Assembly (NCBI RefSeq): GCF_002778325.1
Contig: NZ_NESI01000002.1
Span: 310,001-374,000 of the forward strand
Reading direction: 5' to 3'
Origin: Limnohabitans sp. B9-3
GTDB taxonomy: Bacteria; Pseudomonadota; Gammaproteobacteria; Burkholderiales; Burkholderiaceae_C
Length of the DNA stretch: 64,000 nucleotides
Every line of letters begins with the position of its first letter. Within the stretch, counting starts at the first letter, position 1. The position numbers and the translations under genes were made by a program. Shown here piece by piece: positions 1 through 7,419 of the stretch. The notes under the pieces are model-generated. The model was not told the origin of the DNA and ran no database searches. It saw nothing but the letters and a program-made list of their open reading frames with translations.

Positions 1-692
1 GTGTCGGCGGGTTTGCCGAACACATATTTGGGCACGAAGTAATAACCCCGGCGCACCGAGATGTCCACGCTTTGTGCATGGTGCACCGCGTCCACCGCGA
101 TGTCGCAGCCGGAGTTGCCCGCACCCACGATCAGCACGCGCTTGCCCTGGAACTGCGTGGCCTGCTTGTAGGCCGAGGTGTGCAGCAGCTCGCCGCTGAA
201 ATGGCCTTCAAAGGCGGGCATGTTGGGCTCGGCCAGGGTGCCGTTGGCGATGACCACACCTTTGTAATCGGCGCTCTCCAGTTGGCCGTTACCGGGGTCG
301 ATCGTCACGCGCCACAAGCTGTCGGGCGCGTCGCTCAGCGGCTCTGCCCGGACCACCCGCACGCCAAAGCGGTAATGCCGCAACAGGTCAAAGTGCGCGG
401 CATAGGCTTTGAAATACAGCAGCAGCTCTCGGTGGCTGGGGTAATCGGCCACGTCGTCGGCCATCGGGAATTCGCTGAACTCGGTCATGCGCTTGCTGGA
501 GATCAGGTGCGCCGACTCATACACCGTGGAGCGGGGGTTGGTGTTGTTCCACAGGCCGCCCACATCGGAGTGAGCTTCAAAACCCTGAAACGGCACGCCG
601 TTGCGGCTGAGCGCCCGCGCACCGGCCAGGCCCGCGGGGCCTGCGCCGATGAGCGCGATTTGTTCGTGACTGGATGGCGTTGGGGTGTTCAT
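1..692 (-). CDS. Flavin-containing monooxygenase, 3' part beyond left edge
   Basis: Reads from ATG at 692 to the window edge; 230 residues are visible and there is no stop, so the C-terminus is missing. The N-terminus carries an FAD-binding Rossmann motif (GAGPAGLA near residue 15) and, further on, an NADPH motif (GAGNSGCD). Between them lies FEGHFSGELLHTSAY, which fits the FMO fingerprint FxGxxxHxxxY rather than the Baeyer-Villiger form ending in W/P. Predicted role: NADPH-dependent oxygenation of a small organic substrate. The start codon overlaps the stop of the upstream SDR gene (ATGA at 689-692), so the two are probably co-translated. Substrate cannot be read from sequence. Confidence 0.85.
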   Translation of the reverse strand, partial: MNTPTPSSHEQIALIGAGPAGLAGARALSRNGVPFQGFEAHSDVGGLWNNTNPRSTVYESAHLISSKRMTEFSEFPMADDVADYPSHRELLLYFKAYAAHFDLLRHYRFGVRVVRAEPLSDAPDSLWRVTIDPGNGQLESADYKGVVIANGTLAEPNMPAFEGHFSGELLHTSAYKQATQFQGKRVLIVGAGNSGCDIAVDAVHHAQSVDISVRRGYYFVPKYVFGKPAD

Positions 693-1528
693 GGTTTGGG
701 CGATGCGTTGGGTGACGACATTTCTGTTGCGCTTTGTAGTCCTGGAATGGGGGTGGCACCCGCCTGGCCCGCACGCGGTTTGCGCGGCTGGCCCAGCAAA
801 ATGCGGTCGTGCCAACGGGCGGGCAACAGCGACAAAGCGCGCGACAGCCAGCCGATGCGGCGGGGCAAAACAATGTGCTCACGGCCCCCGGCTACGCCTT
901 GCAGCAAGGCGCGGGCAGCGGCTTCGGGCTCCATTAATCCAGGCATGGCAAAGCTGTTGCCCGCTGTGAGCGCCGTGCGCAAATAGCCGGGGCTGATGGT
1001 GTGCACGCTCAGGCGGGTAGGGCGCAGCTCGGCACGCAGGCTTTGCAAATAGGCGATCAGCCCGGCCTTGCTGGCGCAATACGCGCCATTGCCGGGCATG
1101 CCCCGCCAGCCCGCGATGCTGGCCACACCCACCAGCGCACCGGCTTGTTGGCGGTCGAGCATGGCTTGCAGAAAAGGTTGAAAGGTGGTTGCCACGCCCA
1201 GCAGGTTGATCTCGAGCATGCGGCGCATCACGGCCAAGTCAGTGGCGTCTGCGGTTTCAAAGCCGCCAGCCACCCCGGCGTTGGCGATCACCAAATCGGG
1301 TGTGCCGTGTTGTGCAAGCCATTCGCTGGCCATGGCCTGCATGGCGGCGGCGTTGGAGACATCCGGGGTGTAAATGCGCGTGCGCTCTGGCGCGAGCGCA
1401 GCCAGTGCTTGAAGTGCGGAGAGGTTCAGGCCAACCAGCGCCACGTGAGCGCCCGAGTCGATCAGTTGGCGAGCTAGGGCCTGACCCAAGCCCCCACAGG
1501 CGCCGGTGATGACTGCGTTGCGAAACAT
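689..1528 (-). CDS. Short-chain dehydrogenase/reductase (SDR)
   Basis: A 279-residue classical SDR. The NAD(P)-binding motif TGACGGLG is near residue 8, the structural NAG motif is present, and the catalytic S...YxxxK set reads SIAG followed by YCASK. The C-terminal tail after about residue 230 is longer than the usual 250-residue core and rich in Pro/Gly/Ala. It is the first gene of a two-gene operon with the FMO; the ATGA overlap suggests translational coupling. An SDR plus FMO pair is consistent with oxidation of an alcohol to a ketone or aldehyde followed by monooxygenation, but this is inference and the substrate is unknown. Confidence 0.88.
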   Translation of the reverse strand: MFRNAVITGACGGLGQALARQLIDSGAHVALVGLNLSALQALAALAPERTRIYTPDVSNAAAMQAMASEWLAQHGTPDLVIANAGVAGGFETADATDLAVMRRMLEINLLGVATTFQPFLQAMLDRQQAGALVGVASIAGWRGMPGNGAYCASKAGLIAYLQSLRAELRPTRLSVHTISPGYLRTALTAGNSFAMPGLMEPEAAARALLQGVAGGREHIVLPRRIGWLSRALSLLPARWHDRILLGQPRKPRAGQAGATPIPGLQSATEMSSPNASPKP

Positions 1529-1633
1529 GCGGTGTGCAAACCTATTAATTTATTCAAAAACATTCTTGCACGCCAACTTCCTCAAGCCCTTCGGTGAAGA
1601 CCCTTGGGCCTCGTCTGTAAAAGGTCTGTCAAT

Positions 1634-2533
1634 TCAATGCGCTCCCAGGTAACACCCCTCAGCCCGCTCCCCATCCACGTCATCACCTTCTTCACTACAA
1701 AGCGCCGCAATCAAAGCTTGGTCCACCACTTGACCAGGTAGCAGCAGCTCTTCATTGGTCCAGCGCTTGACCAAGTGACCATTGGCCACGCCGCCTGTGT
1801 GGGGGGCTTGGTAGGCGCGGCGGTGTTGCATGGTGAGTCGGCTGTTGGCGTTGGCAATGAAGCGACTTTCGCCCAAGGCCCACGGTTCAAAGTAGGCATT
1901 GGCGGCGGCATCGACTTGGCGGAAGTAACTGCGTGCGCCTTCGGCGTTGAGCTTTTTGCGCACGGTGCGGGTGATGAGGCCTTGCAAGTGGTCGAGCGCG
2001 GCGTCGTCCATCTGGTCCAAGGCTTCGGGGCTCATGTCTTGCGTGGCCAATGCTGTCGTGGCGGCCAACTCAGCGGGCAGCACTTGCACCATGGCTTTGA
2101 CCACGTCGCGGTGCGGTGCCACAGCGGTGGCCACGCCGCGTGTTTGCGGCTGGATGGGGCAGCGAATTTCTACAAAGCGCGGCTTGACAGGGCCCGTGCA
2201 GCCGTCGTGGTGGTAGTACTCGCCTTGACTGAGCCGCCCTTTGCTAGAGCGCCCGCGCACGTCGCGGTAGGTGGGGTGTTGGGTGTGCGAATTCAGGCAG
2301 ACAACCAAGCCGGTGGCATCGACTAGCTTGTAAAAGGCTTCGCGCCATTCGGGCAAGAGCAGTTTGTCGTGCAGGTAGTCGCTGGGCTCAGCACTTTCCT
2401 GGCCGACTTCACCTTCAATCACCAACACGAAGGGCTTGGGCCGGCGCACGCGCCACAAGGCGTTGGCAAACGCCAGCACCGAGCTGGCGTGTTCAGAGTG
2501 TGTGGCGGCGCTGTGGCCCGTGGGTGCTGACAT
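1634..2533 (-). CDS. Divergent TauD/TfdA-fold Fe(II)/2-oxoglutarate oxygenase-like protein
   Basis: The 299-residue protein starts at ATG 2533 (MSAPTGH); the same frame stays open further upstream but there overlies the MFS gene antisense to sense and is not credible. Visible elements that fit a TauD-like iron site are YYHHDG (H108, D110), then NSRLTMQHRR (H237) and, 20 residues later, HLVKRW (R257), matching the order HxD ... H ... R and the typical NxR-xx-HxR context of the family. Overall similarity to known TauD proteins is low, so the family call is inference. It lies 86 bp downstream of the MFS gene on the same strand and could share its transcript. The last 20 residues are acidic and probably disordered. 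Confidence 0.5.
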   Translation of the reverse strand: MSAPTGHSAATHSEHASSVLAFANALWRVRRPKPFVLVIEGEVGQESAEPSDYLHDKLLLPEWREAFYKLVDATGLVVCLNSHTQHPTYRDVRGRSSKGRLSQGEYYHHDGCTGPVKPRFVEIRCPIQPQTRGVATAVAPHRDVVKAMVQVLPAELAATTALATQDMSPEALDQMDDAALDHLQGLITRTVRKKLNAEGARSYFRQVDAAANAYFEPWALGESRFIANANSRLTMQHRRAYQAPHTGGVANGHLVKRWTNEELLLPGQVVDQALIAALCSEEGDDVDGERAEGCYLGAH

Positions 2534-2619
2534 GGTGGGGTTTGAGTTGAGGCCGGGCTCGAACACCGAGCTTGTAACCAAGCTTAATTTTAGGTGGCGC
2601 ACCCTGCGCGTTGTGCGGG

Positions 2620-3894
2620 CTAACGCAAGGCCCTGCGCTGCGCCAACCACAACGCGCCTGTGCTGAGCACGCCCAGTGCAAAAAGGCATTGCAAAGCCAG
2701 CGCATAGCCTTGTTGCGGCGACCACAGCAAGCCCATCACCAGTGGTGCCGCAGCGCGGGCGAGGGCGATGGGCATGCCCAGCAGACCGTTGAGTTGGCCC
2801 ACATGGTCGCGGCTCACGTACTGGGCCATGGCCGTGCCTTTGACGATGGTGTTCATGCCATTGCCCAGACCGAAGAGCACCACAAACACCAAGGCCGCGC
2901 CGGGGTTGAGGCCGCCAATCAACAAGGCTAACAGGCCCATCGGAATGAGGGCCGGTATCCAGCGGTTGGCGGTGTGCACGTCCCAATGGCGCTCGAACAT
3001 CCACAGCAGCAGGCGGCCCACCACTTGTATGACACCAATAGCCGCCGGAATGGCAATCACCCAAGCGGGTGACAAGCCCGCTTCTTGCAGCAGCGCAATC
3101 ATGTGTGCGGGCAGGGCCGAGGTGACACCCATCATCAACAGCATGAAAGCGGCCAGCAACCAAAACGGCGATTGCCGCAGATGCGCCCGTACCGACACGG
3201 GCCGCGTTTGGGAATGGTCTGCGTGTTCGAGTGACACTCGCTTGGGCGCTGCGCCGCGCAAAAGCATTGCATGCAAAGGTGCACACACCAAAAATTGCAA
3301 TGCCGCCAACGACCACAAGGCTTGACGCCAACCCCACAGCGCAATCCACCAGCTGGTGAGCGGAATAAACACAGTGCTGGCCAGTCCACCTAAAAAAGTC
3401 AGGGTGATGATGGCGCGGCGAAAGTCCAGCGGAAAGCGCCGCGTCACCACGGCAAAGGCGGGGCTGTACAAGGTGGCGGCCAGCCCCAAGCCCAACCAAA
3501 TCCACGCGGCATAAAACGCACCGACCGATTGCACCCAGCTGTGGCCTAGCAAACCTAGCCCGACCCACACCGAGCCCAAGGTCATCACTGCGCGTTCGTG
3601 GCCCGCATCGATCCAACGCCCTACTTGGTAAGCCATCAGCCCCTCGGCCAGCAGCGCCAAACTGAAGGCCAAGGACGACTCGGCGCGGCTCATACCCAGT
3701 TCAGCTTCTAGCGGCGTCATCAGCAACGAGAAGGTGTAGAACACGCTGCCCCAGGTGATGAGCTGGGGCAATGACAGCCAAAAACTGAATGGTCCCAATG
3801 CGGGCGCTTTTGAAAAAAGCGCTTTCAGAAGTGGGTGGCGGGCAAGTTGCATGTGAGCATTATCTTGGGCGGCGAAGTGCCGTTTGGCTGTCAT
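2620..3894 (-). CDS. Major facilitator superfamily transporter
   Basis: A 424-residue inner-membrane protein with about 12 hydrophobic segments, split by a hydrophilic loop near residues 205-225 (KRVSLEHADHSQTRPVSVR), as expected for two six-helix halves. The loop between helices 2 and 3 reads GRWIDAGHERAVM, the usual MFS GxxxDxxGxR-like signature. Two candidate starts exist (3894 and ATG 3852, MQLARHPLL); the longer adds a polar stretch and is kept. It is divergent from the Bug-receptor operon across a 68-bp intergenic region. Substrate is probably an organic anion given the catabolic neighbours (inference). Confidence 0.85.
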   Translation of the reverse strand: MTAKRHFAAQDNAHMQLARHPLLKALFSKAPALGPFSFWLSLPQLITWGSVFYTFSLLMTPLEAELGMSRAESSLAFSLALLAEGLMAYQVGRWIDAGHERAVMTLGSVWVGLGLLGHSWVQSVGAFYAAWIWLGLGLAATLYSPAFAVVTRRFPLDFRRAIITLTFLGGLASTVFIPLTSWWIALWGWRQALWSLAALQFLVCAPLHAMLLRGAAPKRVSLEHADHSQTRPVSVRAHLRQSPFWLLAAFMLLMMGVTSALPAHMIALLQEAGLSPAWVIAIPAAIGVIQVVGRLLLWMFERHWDVHTANRWIPALIPMGLLALLIGGLNPGAALVFVVLFGLGNGMNTIVKGTAMAQYVSRDHVGQLNGLLGMPIALARAAAPLVMGLLWSPQQGYALALQCLFALGVLSTGALWLAQRRALR

Positions 3895-3916
3895 GTGAAA
3901 GACTTGCGTGATGCCC

Positions 3917-3945
3917 TTGACGTGCCAAAATTTCCTAACTTTTAA
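3917..3945 (+). promoter_or_regulatory. Sigma70-like promoter of the Bug-TauD operon
   Basis: TTGACG (3917-3922) and TTTTAA (3940-3945) are separated by 17 bp, 18 bp ahead of the receptor start codon at 3963. The -35 hexamer matches consensus in five of six bases and the -10 is weaker. It lies in the short divergent region shared with the MFS gene. Confidence 0.5.
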
Positions 3946-3962
3946 ACCACGAGAGACCCTGC

Positions 3963-4964
3963 ATGACTTTTAGTTTTCGCCTTGAGAAACGCCTGCGAGT
4001 GCCCTGTGTGTTGGGTTTTGTTTTGGCTGTGTTGGGCGCTCAGTCAGCGCTGGCGCAAACGGCGCCATCAACTTTCCCCACCAAACCCGTCCGCATCGTT
4101 GTGCCCCAAACACCCGGCGGCGCGTCCGATGCACTGGCCCGCATGGTCGGACAAAAGCTGTCTGAAAAATGGGGCCAAGCGGTGGTGATTGAAAACCGTG
4201 CAGGGGCGGGCGGCAACATTGGCATGGATGTGGTGGCCAAAGCACCGGGCGATGGCTACACCTTGTTGATGTCGTATGTGGGCTCGCACGCCATCAACCC
4301 CAGCATCTACAGCAAGCTGCCGTTTGACCCAGAAGCAGACTTTGTGGCCGTCGCCACCTTGGCCAACGTGCCTTTTGTCGCGGTGGTCAATGCCGCTGTG
4401 CCGGTGACCAACCTCAAAGGGCTGGTGAGTTATTCGGCGGGCAAGCCGATTTCCTTTGGCTCTGCGGGCAATGGCTCGGTCAACCATTTGTTGGGTGAAA
4501 TGTTCAACACGGCCAGCGGCGCCAAGATGCAGCATGTGCCTTACAAAGGTGCTGCACCGGCTTTGACTGATTTGATTTCCGGTCAGATCCAAGTGGTGTT
4601 CACCAGCATGCCCTCGGTGGCTCAACACATTCGCAGTGGCACGGTCAAAGGCTTGGCGGTCACGGGCTCCAAGCGCGCTGCGGCGTTCAAAGACATTCCC
4701 ACGATTGCCGAGTCGGGTTATCCGACTTTTGTGATCAACCCATGGTTTGGGCTGTTTGCTTCCAAGGGCACGCCTGTTGCCATCGTCAGGCAAATCAATG
4801 CCGACGTGAAAAAAGTGATGGAGGACAAAGACCTGCTCGACAAATTCGCGGCACTCGGGGCTGAGCCCTTTGAGTCCACGCCGCAAGAGTTTCAGGCCAT
4901 GCTGCACGCTGACATCAAAACGTGGGCGGCCGTGGTGAAGAGTTCAGGCGCAACCGCTGACTGA
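3963..4964 (+). CDS. Bug/TctC-family tripartite tricarboxylate receptor, periplasmic
   Basis: A 333-residue secreted solute-binding protein. The signal peptide ends near SALAQ (about residue 31), followed by the family start FPTKPVRIVVPQTPGGASD and VVIENRAGAGGNIG, then DGYTLLM and the conserved HVPYKG segment. Bug receptors bind carboxylates or aromatic acids in the periplasm. No TctA/TctB membrane partner is encoded nearby, as is common for these receptors in Burkholderiales. It is the first gene of a four-gene run with a TauD dioxygenase 24 bp downstream, so its ligand may be that enzyme's substrate (inference). Confidence 0.93.
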   Translation: MTFSFRLEKRLRVPCVLGFVLAVLGAQSALAQTAPSTFPTKPVRIVVPQTPGGASDALARMVGQKLSEKWGQAVVIENRAGAGGNIGMDVVAKAPGDGYTLLMSYVGSHAINPSIYSKLPFDPEADFVAVATLANVPFVAVVNAAVPVTNLKGLVSYSAGKPISFGSAGNGSVNHLLGEMFNTASGAKMQHVPYKGAAPALTDLISGQIQVVFTSMPSVAQHIRSGTVKGLAVTGSKRAAAFKDIPTIAESGYPTFVINPWFGLFASKGTPVAIVRQINADVKKVMEDKDLLDKFAALGAEPFESTPQEFQAMLHADIKTWAAVVKSSGATAD

Positions 4965-4988
4965 TGGCGAGCCAAAGGAACAACTGAC

Positions 4989-5813
4989 ATGCAAGTTCGA
5001 CGTATCGCAGGGGCATTGGGTGCCGAGATTTCCGGCGTCGATTTGACGCAAGCTATTTCGACTGATTTGGCGGCAGAAATTCGTGATGTATTTTTAAAAA
5101 ACGAGGTCATCTTTCTTCGCCACCAAGCGCTGAGTCCCACGCAGTTCATGGCTTTTGCCAACGCCATGGGCGAGCCCGTGGAGTACCCGTTTGTCAAAGG
5201 CTTGGACGGCTTTCCACAGATCATTGAGGTGAAAAAACTCGAGCACGAAACCGTGAATTTCGGCGGCGTGTGGCATTCCGACACCACCTACCTTGACGAA
5301 CCGCCCATGGGCTCCATGTTGCTGGCCAAAGAGATACCGCCCTACGGTGGCGACACCTTGTTTGCCAGCCAGTACGCGGCGTATGACGCTTTGTCGGACA
5401 CCATGCAGCGCCTCCTGCACGGTCTGCAAGGCATCAGCACATCGGCTAAAGCCGATGTGTCGAAGACGCGCGAAGACCGCCTTAAAAGCGATGGCAAAGC
5501 GTCGGCTCCTAAAGACTTCAGCAGCAAACATCCGGTGGTGCGCACCCACCCAGAAACAGGTCGCAAAGCCTTGTACGTGAACATCGCACACACAGCCGGC
5601 ATCGAGGGTTTGACGGAGCAAGAAAGCACCCCCTTGTTGAACTTTTTGTTTCAGCACCAAGTCAAGCCAGAGTTCACCTGCCGCTGGGCTTGGGAGCCTG
5701 ACACCCTCACGTTTTGGGACAACCGCTGTGCGCAACACAACCCCATCAACGACTACCACGGCTTTCGTCGCGTTTTGCAGCGCATCACCTTAAAAGGCGA
5801 CAAGCCCGTTTAA
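4989..5813 (+). CDS. TauD/TfdA-family Fe(II)/2-oxoglutarate dioxygenase
   Basis: A 274-residue cytoplasmic dioxygenase of typical family length. The iron ligands H96 and D98 lie in WHSDTT and H250 in CAQHNP; R261 and R265 (FRRVLQR) match the spacing of the 2-oxoglutarate and substrate arginines of E. coli TauD. The reaction would be 2-oxoglutarate-coupled hydroxylation, releasing CO2 and succinate. It sits between a Bug receptor and a carboxymuconolactone-decarboxylase-like gene. Whether the substrate is a sulfonate, an aryloxyalkanoate or another acid cannot be told; the lack of any sulfonate ABC transporter argues mildly against taurine. Confidence 0.9.
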   Translation: MQVRRIAGALGAEISGVDLTQAISTDLAAEIRDVFLKNEVIFLRHQALSPTQFMAFANAMGEPVEYPFVKGLDGFPQIIEVKKLEHETVNFGGVWHSDTTYLDEPPMGSMLLAKEIPPYGGDTLFASQYAAYDALSDTMQRLLHGLQGISTSAKADVSKTREDRLKSDGKASAPKDFSSKHPVVRTHPETGRKALYVNIAHTAGIEGLTEQESTPLLNFLFQHQVKPEFTCRWAWEPDTLTFWDNRCAQHNPINDYHGFRRVLQRITLKGDKPV

Positions 5814-5834
5814 ACGCCACAGTGATTGCGACCC

Positions 5835-6446
5835 ATGTCAGACACCTTTTTAGAAAATAGGCAAGTCCCCCCTGAGTTCGAGATGCGGGGCAACCGCTTC
5901 CAGCCCTTGACTTGGGACGTGATGACGCCTGAGCAGCAAGCCATGACGCGTGCCGTTTTAGATGGCAAACGCGGTTCCATGCAAGGCCCTTACAACGTGC
6001 TGCTGCGCAGCCCTGAAGTGGGTCAATTGGCACAGCAGTTTGGCGCGCAAACCCGCTTCAACTCGTCGCTGCCTTTGGCTTTGAACGAGCTGGCAATTTT
6101 GTTAGTTGCTAGCGACTGGACGGCGCAGTTTGTTTGGTGGGCGCATCGTCGAATCGCTGAAGACGCGGGTCTGTCGCCCGCCTTGATTCAAGCCATCGCC
6201 ACGGGGGAGTCCGTGCCTGATGGTTTGCAGCCAGAGGTCAAGGCGGTACATCAGTTCTGCAGCGAATTGCTGCGCGACAAGAAGGTCAGCGATACGACGT
6301 ATGCATCTGCCGTCAGCCAATTTGGCGAACGTGGCGTGGTGGATTTGATGGCCACCATGAGCTACTACACCTTGGTGTGCATGTCACTGAATGTCGATGG
6401 GTACCCGTTGCCTGACGGTGCGCAGGCAGAACTGTTTTTGAAATGA
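5835..6446 (+). CDS. Carboxymuconolactone decarboxylase (CMD/AhpD-like) family protein
   Basis: A 203-residue protein starting at ATG 5835 (MSDTFLEN). The core GPYNVLLRSPEV, LNELAILLVA and WWAHRRIAEDAGLS are typical of the helical CMD family. The AhpD CxxC redox pair is absent, so peroxidase activity is unlikely; E and H residues of the ELAIL/WWAH segment are the likely active-site region. A second family member of the same layout lies at 15645. The 3' end overlaps the next gene by ATGA (6443-6446). Likely role: decarboxylation or isomerisation of a ring-cleavage-type lactone (inference). Confidence 0.85.
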   Translation: MSDTFLENRQVPPEFEMRGNRFQPLTWDVMTPEQQAMTRAVLDGKRGSMQGPYNVLLRSPEVGQLAQQFGAQTRFNSSLPLALNELAILLVASDWTAQFVWWAHRRIAEDAGLSPALIQAIATGESVPDGLQPEVKAVHQFCSELLRDKKVSDTTYASAVSQFGERGVVDLMATMSYYTLVCMSLNVDGYPLPDGAQAELFLK

Positions 6447-7168
6447 CGAACTTTCACAGCACTTCCAAGAGGCTTCTTGGGTTGGCCAGCGCAGCCTTTG
6501 TCGTGGCCGCACATGCCCAAGTGGGCGAGCGTGTGGCGTTGCCAGGTTTTGCGATAGACCGCACCGAAGTCACCATCGGTCAATTCGAACGCTATGTGCG
6601 TGTGACCGGGGCCGTCACCCGAGCAGAGAAAGAAGGCGGTGGTTTTGAATACGTGGCAGGGTGGGAGCGCCGTCCCGGCTGGACATGGCGTCAACCCGAT
6701 GGTCATCCCACGAGTGCCGACCACCCCGTGGTGCATGTGACCTTTGCAGAGGCGCAGGCGTATTGCCGCTGGGTGGGTGGGCGTTTACCCACGGGGGCAG
6801 AGTGGCAAAAGGCAGGTTTTACCGAAATGCGCGAGACGCCACCCAGCCCTTGGGTCAAGGGCCGCACCTACCCATGGACCACTGGCGACAGCCCTCAAGG
6901 TGCCAACACCAGCGACGTCGACCCATGGCCACGCGCTGCGCCTGCGGGAGTCACGCGCCAAGGCGTGAATGGTTTGTATGACATGGGCGCCAATGTGTGG
7001 GAGTGGACCTCAGACAACCCGCCAAACGATCCACAGGGTCGCGAACGGCGCACGGTGGGCGGCTCTTGGTGGTACGGCGCTCACAACATGAAGGCCGACG
7101 TGCAGGCCTTCAAACCGGCTGATCTGTATGTGGTTTATGTTGGTTTTCGTTGTGCTTATGAGCGCTAA
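6443..7168 (+). CDS. Exported SUMF1/FGE-sulfatase-domain protein lacking the catalytic cysteines
   Basis: A 241-residue protein with a signal peptide ending near AHAQ (residues 23-26), followed by one formylglycine-generating-enzyme-like domain: FAIDRTEVTIGQFERYV, RLPTGAEWQKAG, GLYDMGANVWEW and the C-terminal GFRC. In true FGE enzymes two cysteines follow the GGS motif; here the segment is GGSWWYGAHNMKADVQAF with no cysteine, and only the terminal GFRC cysteine remains. It is therefore probably a binding or structural member rather than a sulfatase activator. It is last in the Bug-TauD-CMD operon, joined by a 4-bp overlap. A short N-terminus places the mature domain in the periplasm. Confidence 0.82.
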   Translation: MTNFHSTSKRLLGLASAAFVVAAHAQVGERVALPGFAIDRTEVTIGQFERYVRVTGAVTRAEKEGGGFEYVAGWERRPGWTWRQPDGHPTSADHPVVHVTFAEAQAYCRWVGGRLPTGAEWQKAGFTEMRETPPSPWVKGRTYPWTTGDSPQGANTSDVDPWPRAAPAGVTRQGVNGLYDMGANVWEWTSDNPPNDPQGRERRTVGGSWWYGAHNMKADVQAFKPADLYVVYVGFRCAYER

Positions 7169-7258
7169 ATCGCCTGCAAGCAACGTACCTTGTGTCCAAG
7201 TTTTCGGGTGTCTGGCTTTATGAAAAATTAGCCAATTATTAATTTATAAACTATAAAG

Positions 7259-7276
7259 TATTAAATTAATTTAATA
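7259..7276. repeat. 18-bp perfect AT palindrome upstream of lipoprotein gene
   Basis: TATTAAATTAATTTAATA is its own reverse complement. Its core TTAAATTAATT (7261-7271) recurs at 7370-7380, about 40 bp ahead of the lipoprotein start, in the 250-bp gene-free stretch 7169-7419. It could be an operator or merely AT-rich promoter DNA. Confidence 0.45.
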
Positions 7277-7419
7277 TATTTCTTGATATCAATCGTAATC
7301 CCACATAGTTAATTGGTTCTAGATGAGGCAGTTTGGAAAGATTTTTGTGAATTGGACATCCTAGAGATGTTAAATTAATTAGGAGATTTATAACATTTAC
7401 AAAAAAAGAGGAGCTAAAA

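Noticed and set aside
1634..3616. A 660-codon open frame on the minus strand
   Set aside because: Its first two thirds run out of frame over the MFS gene and give no sensible protein; only the part from 2533 is kept.
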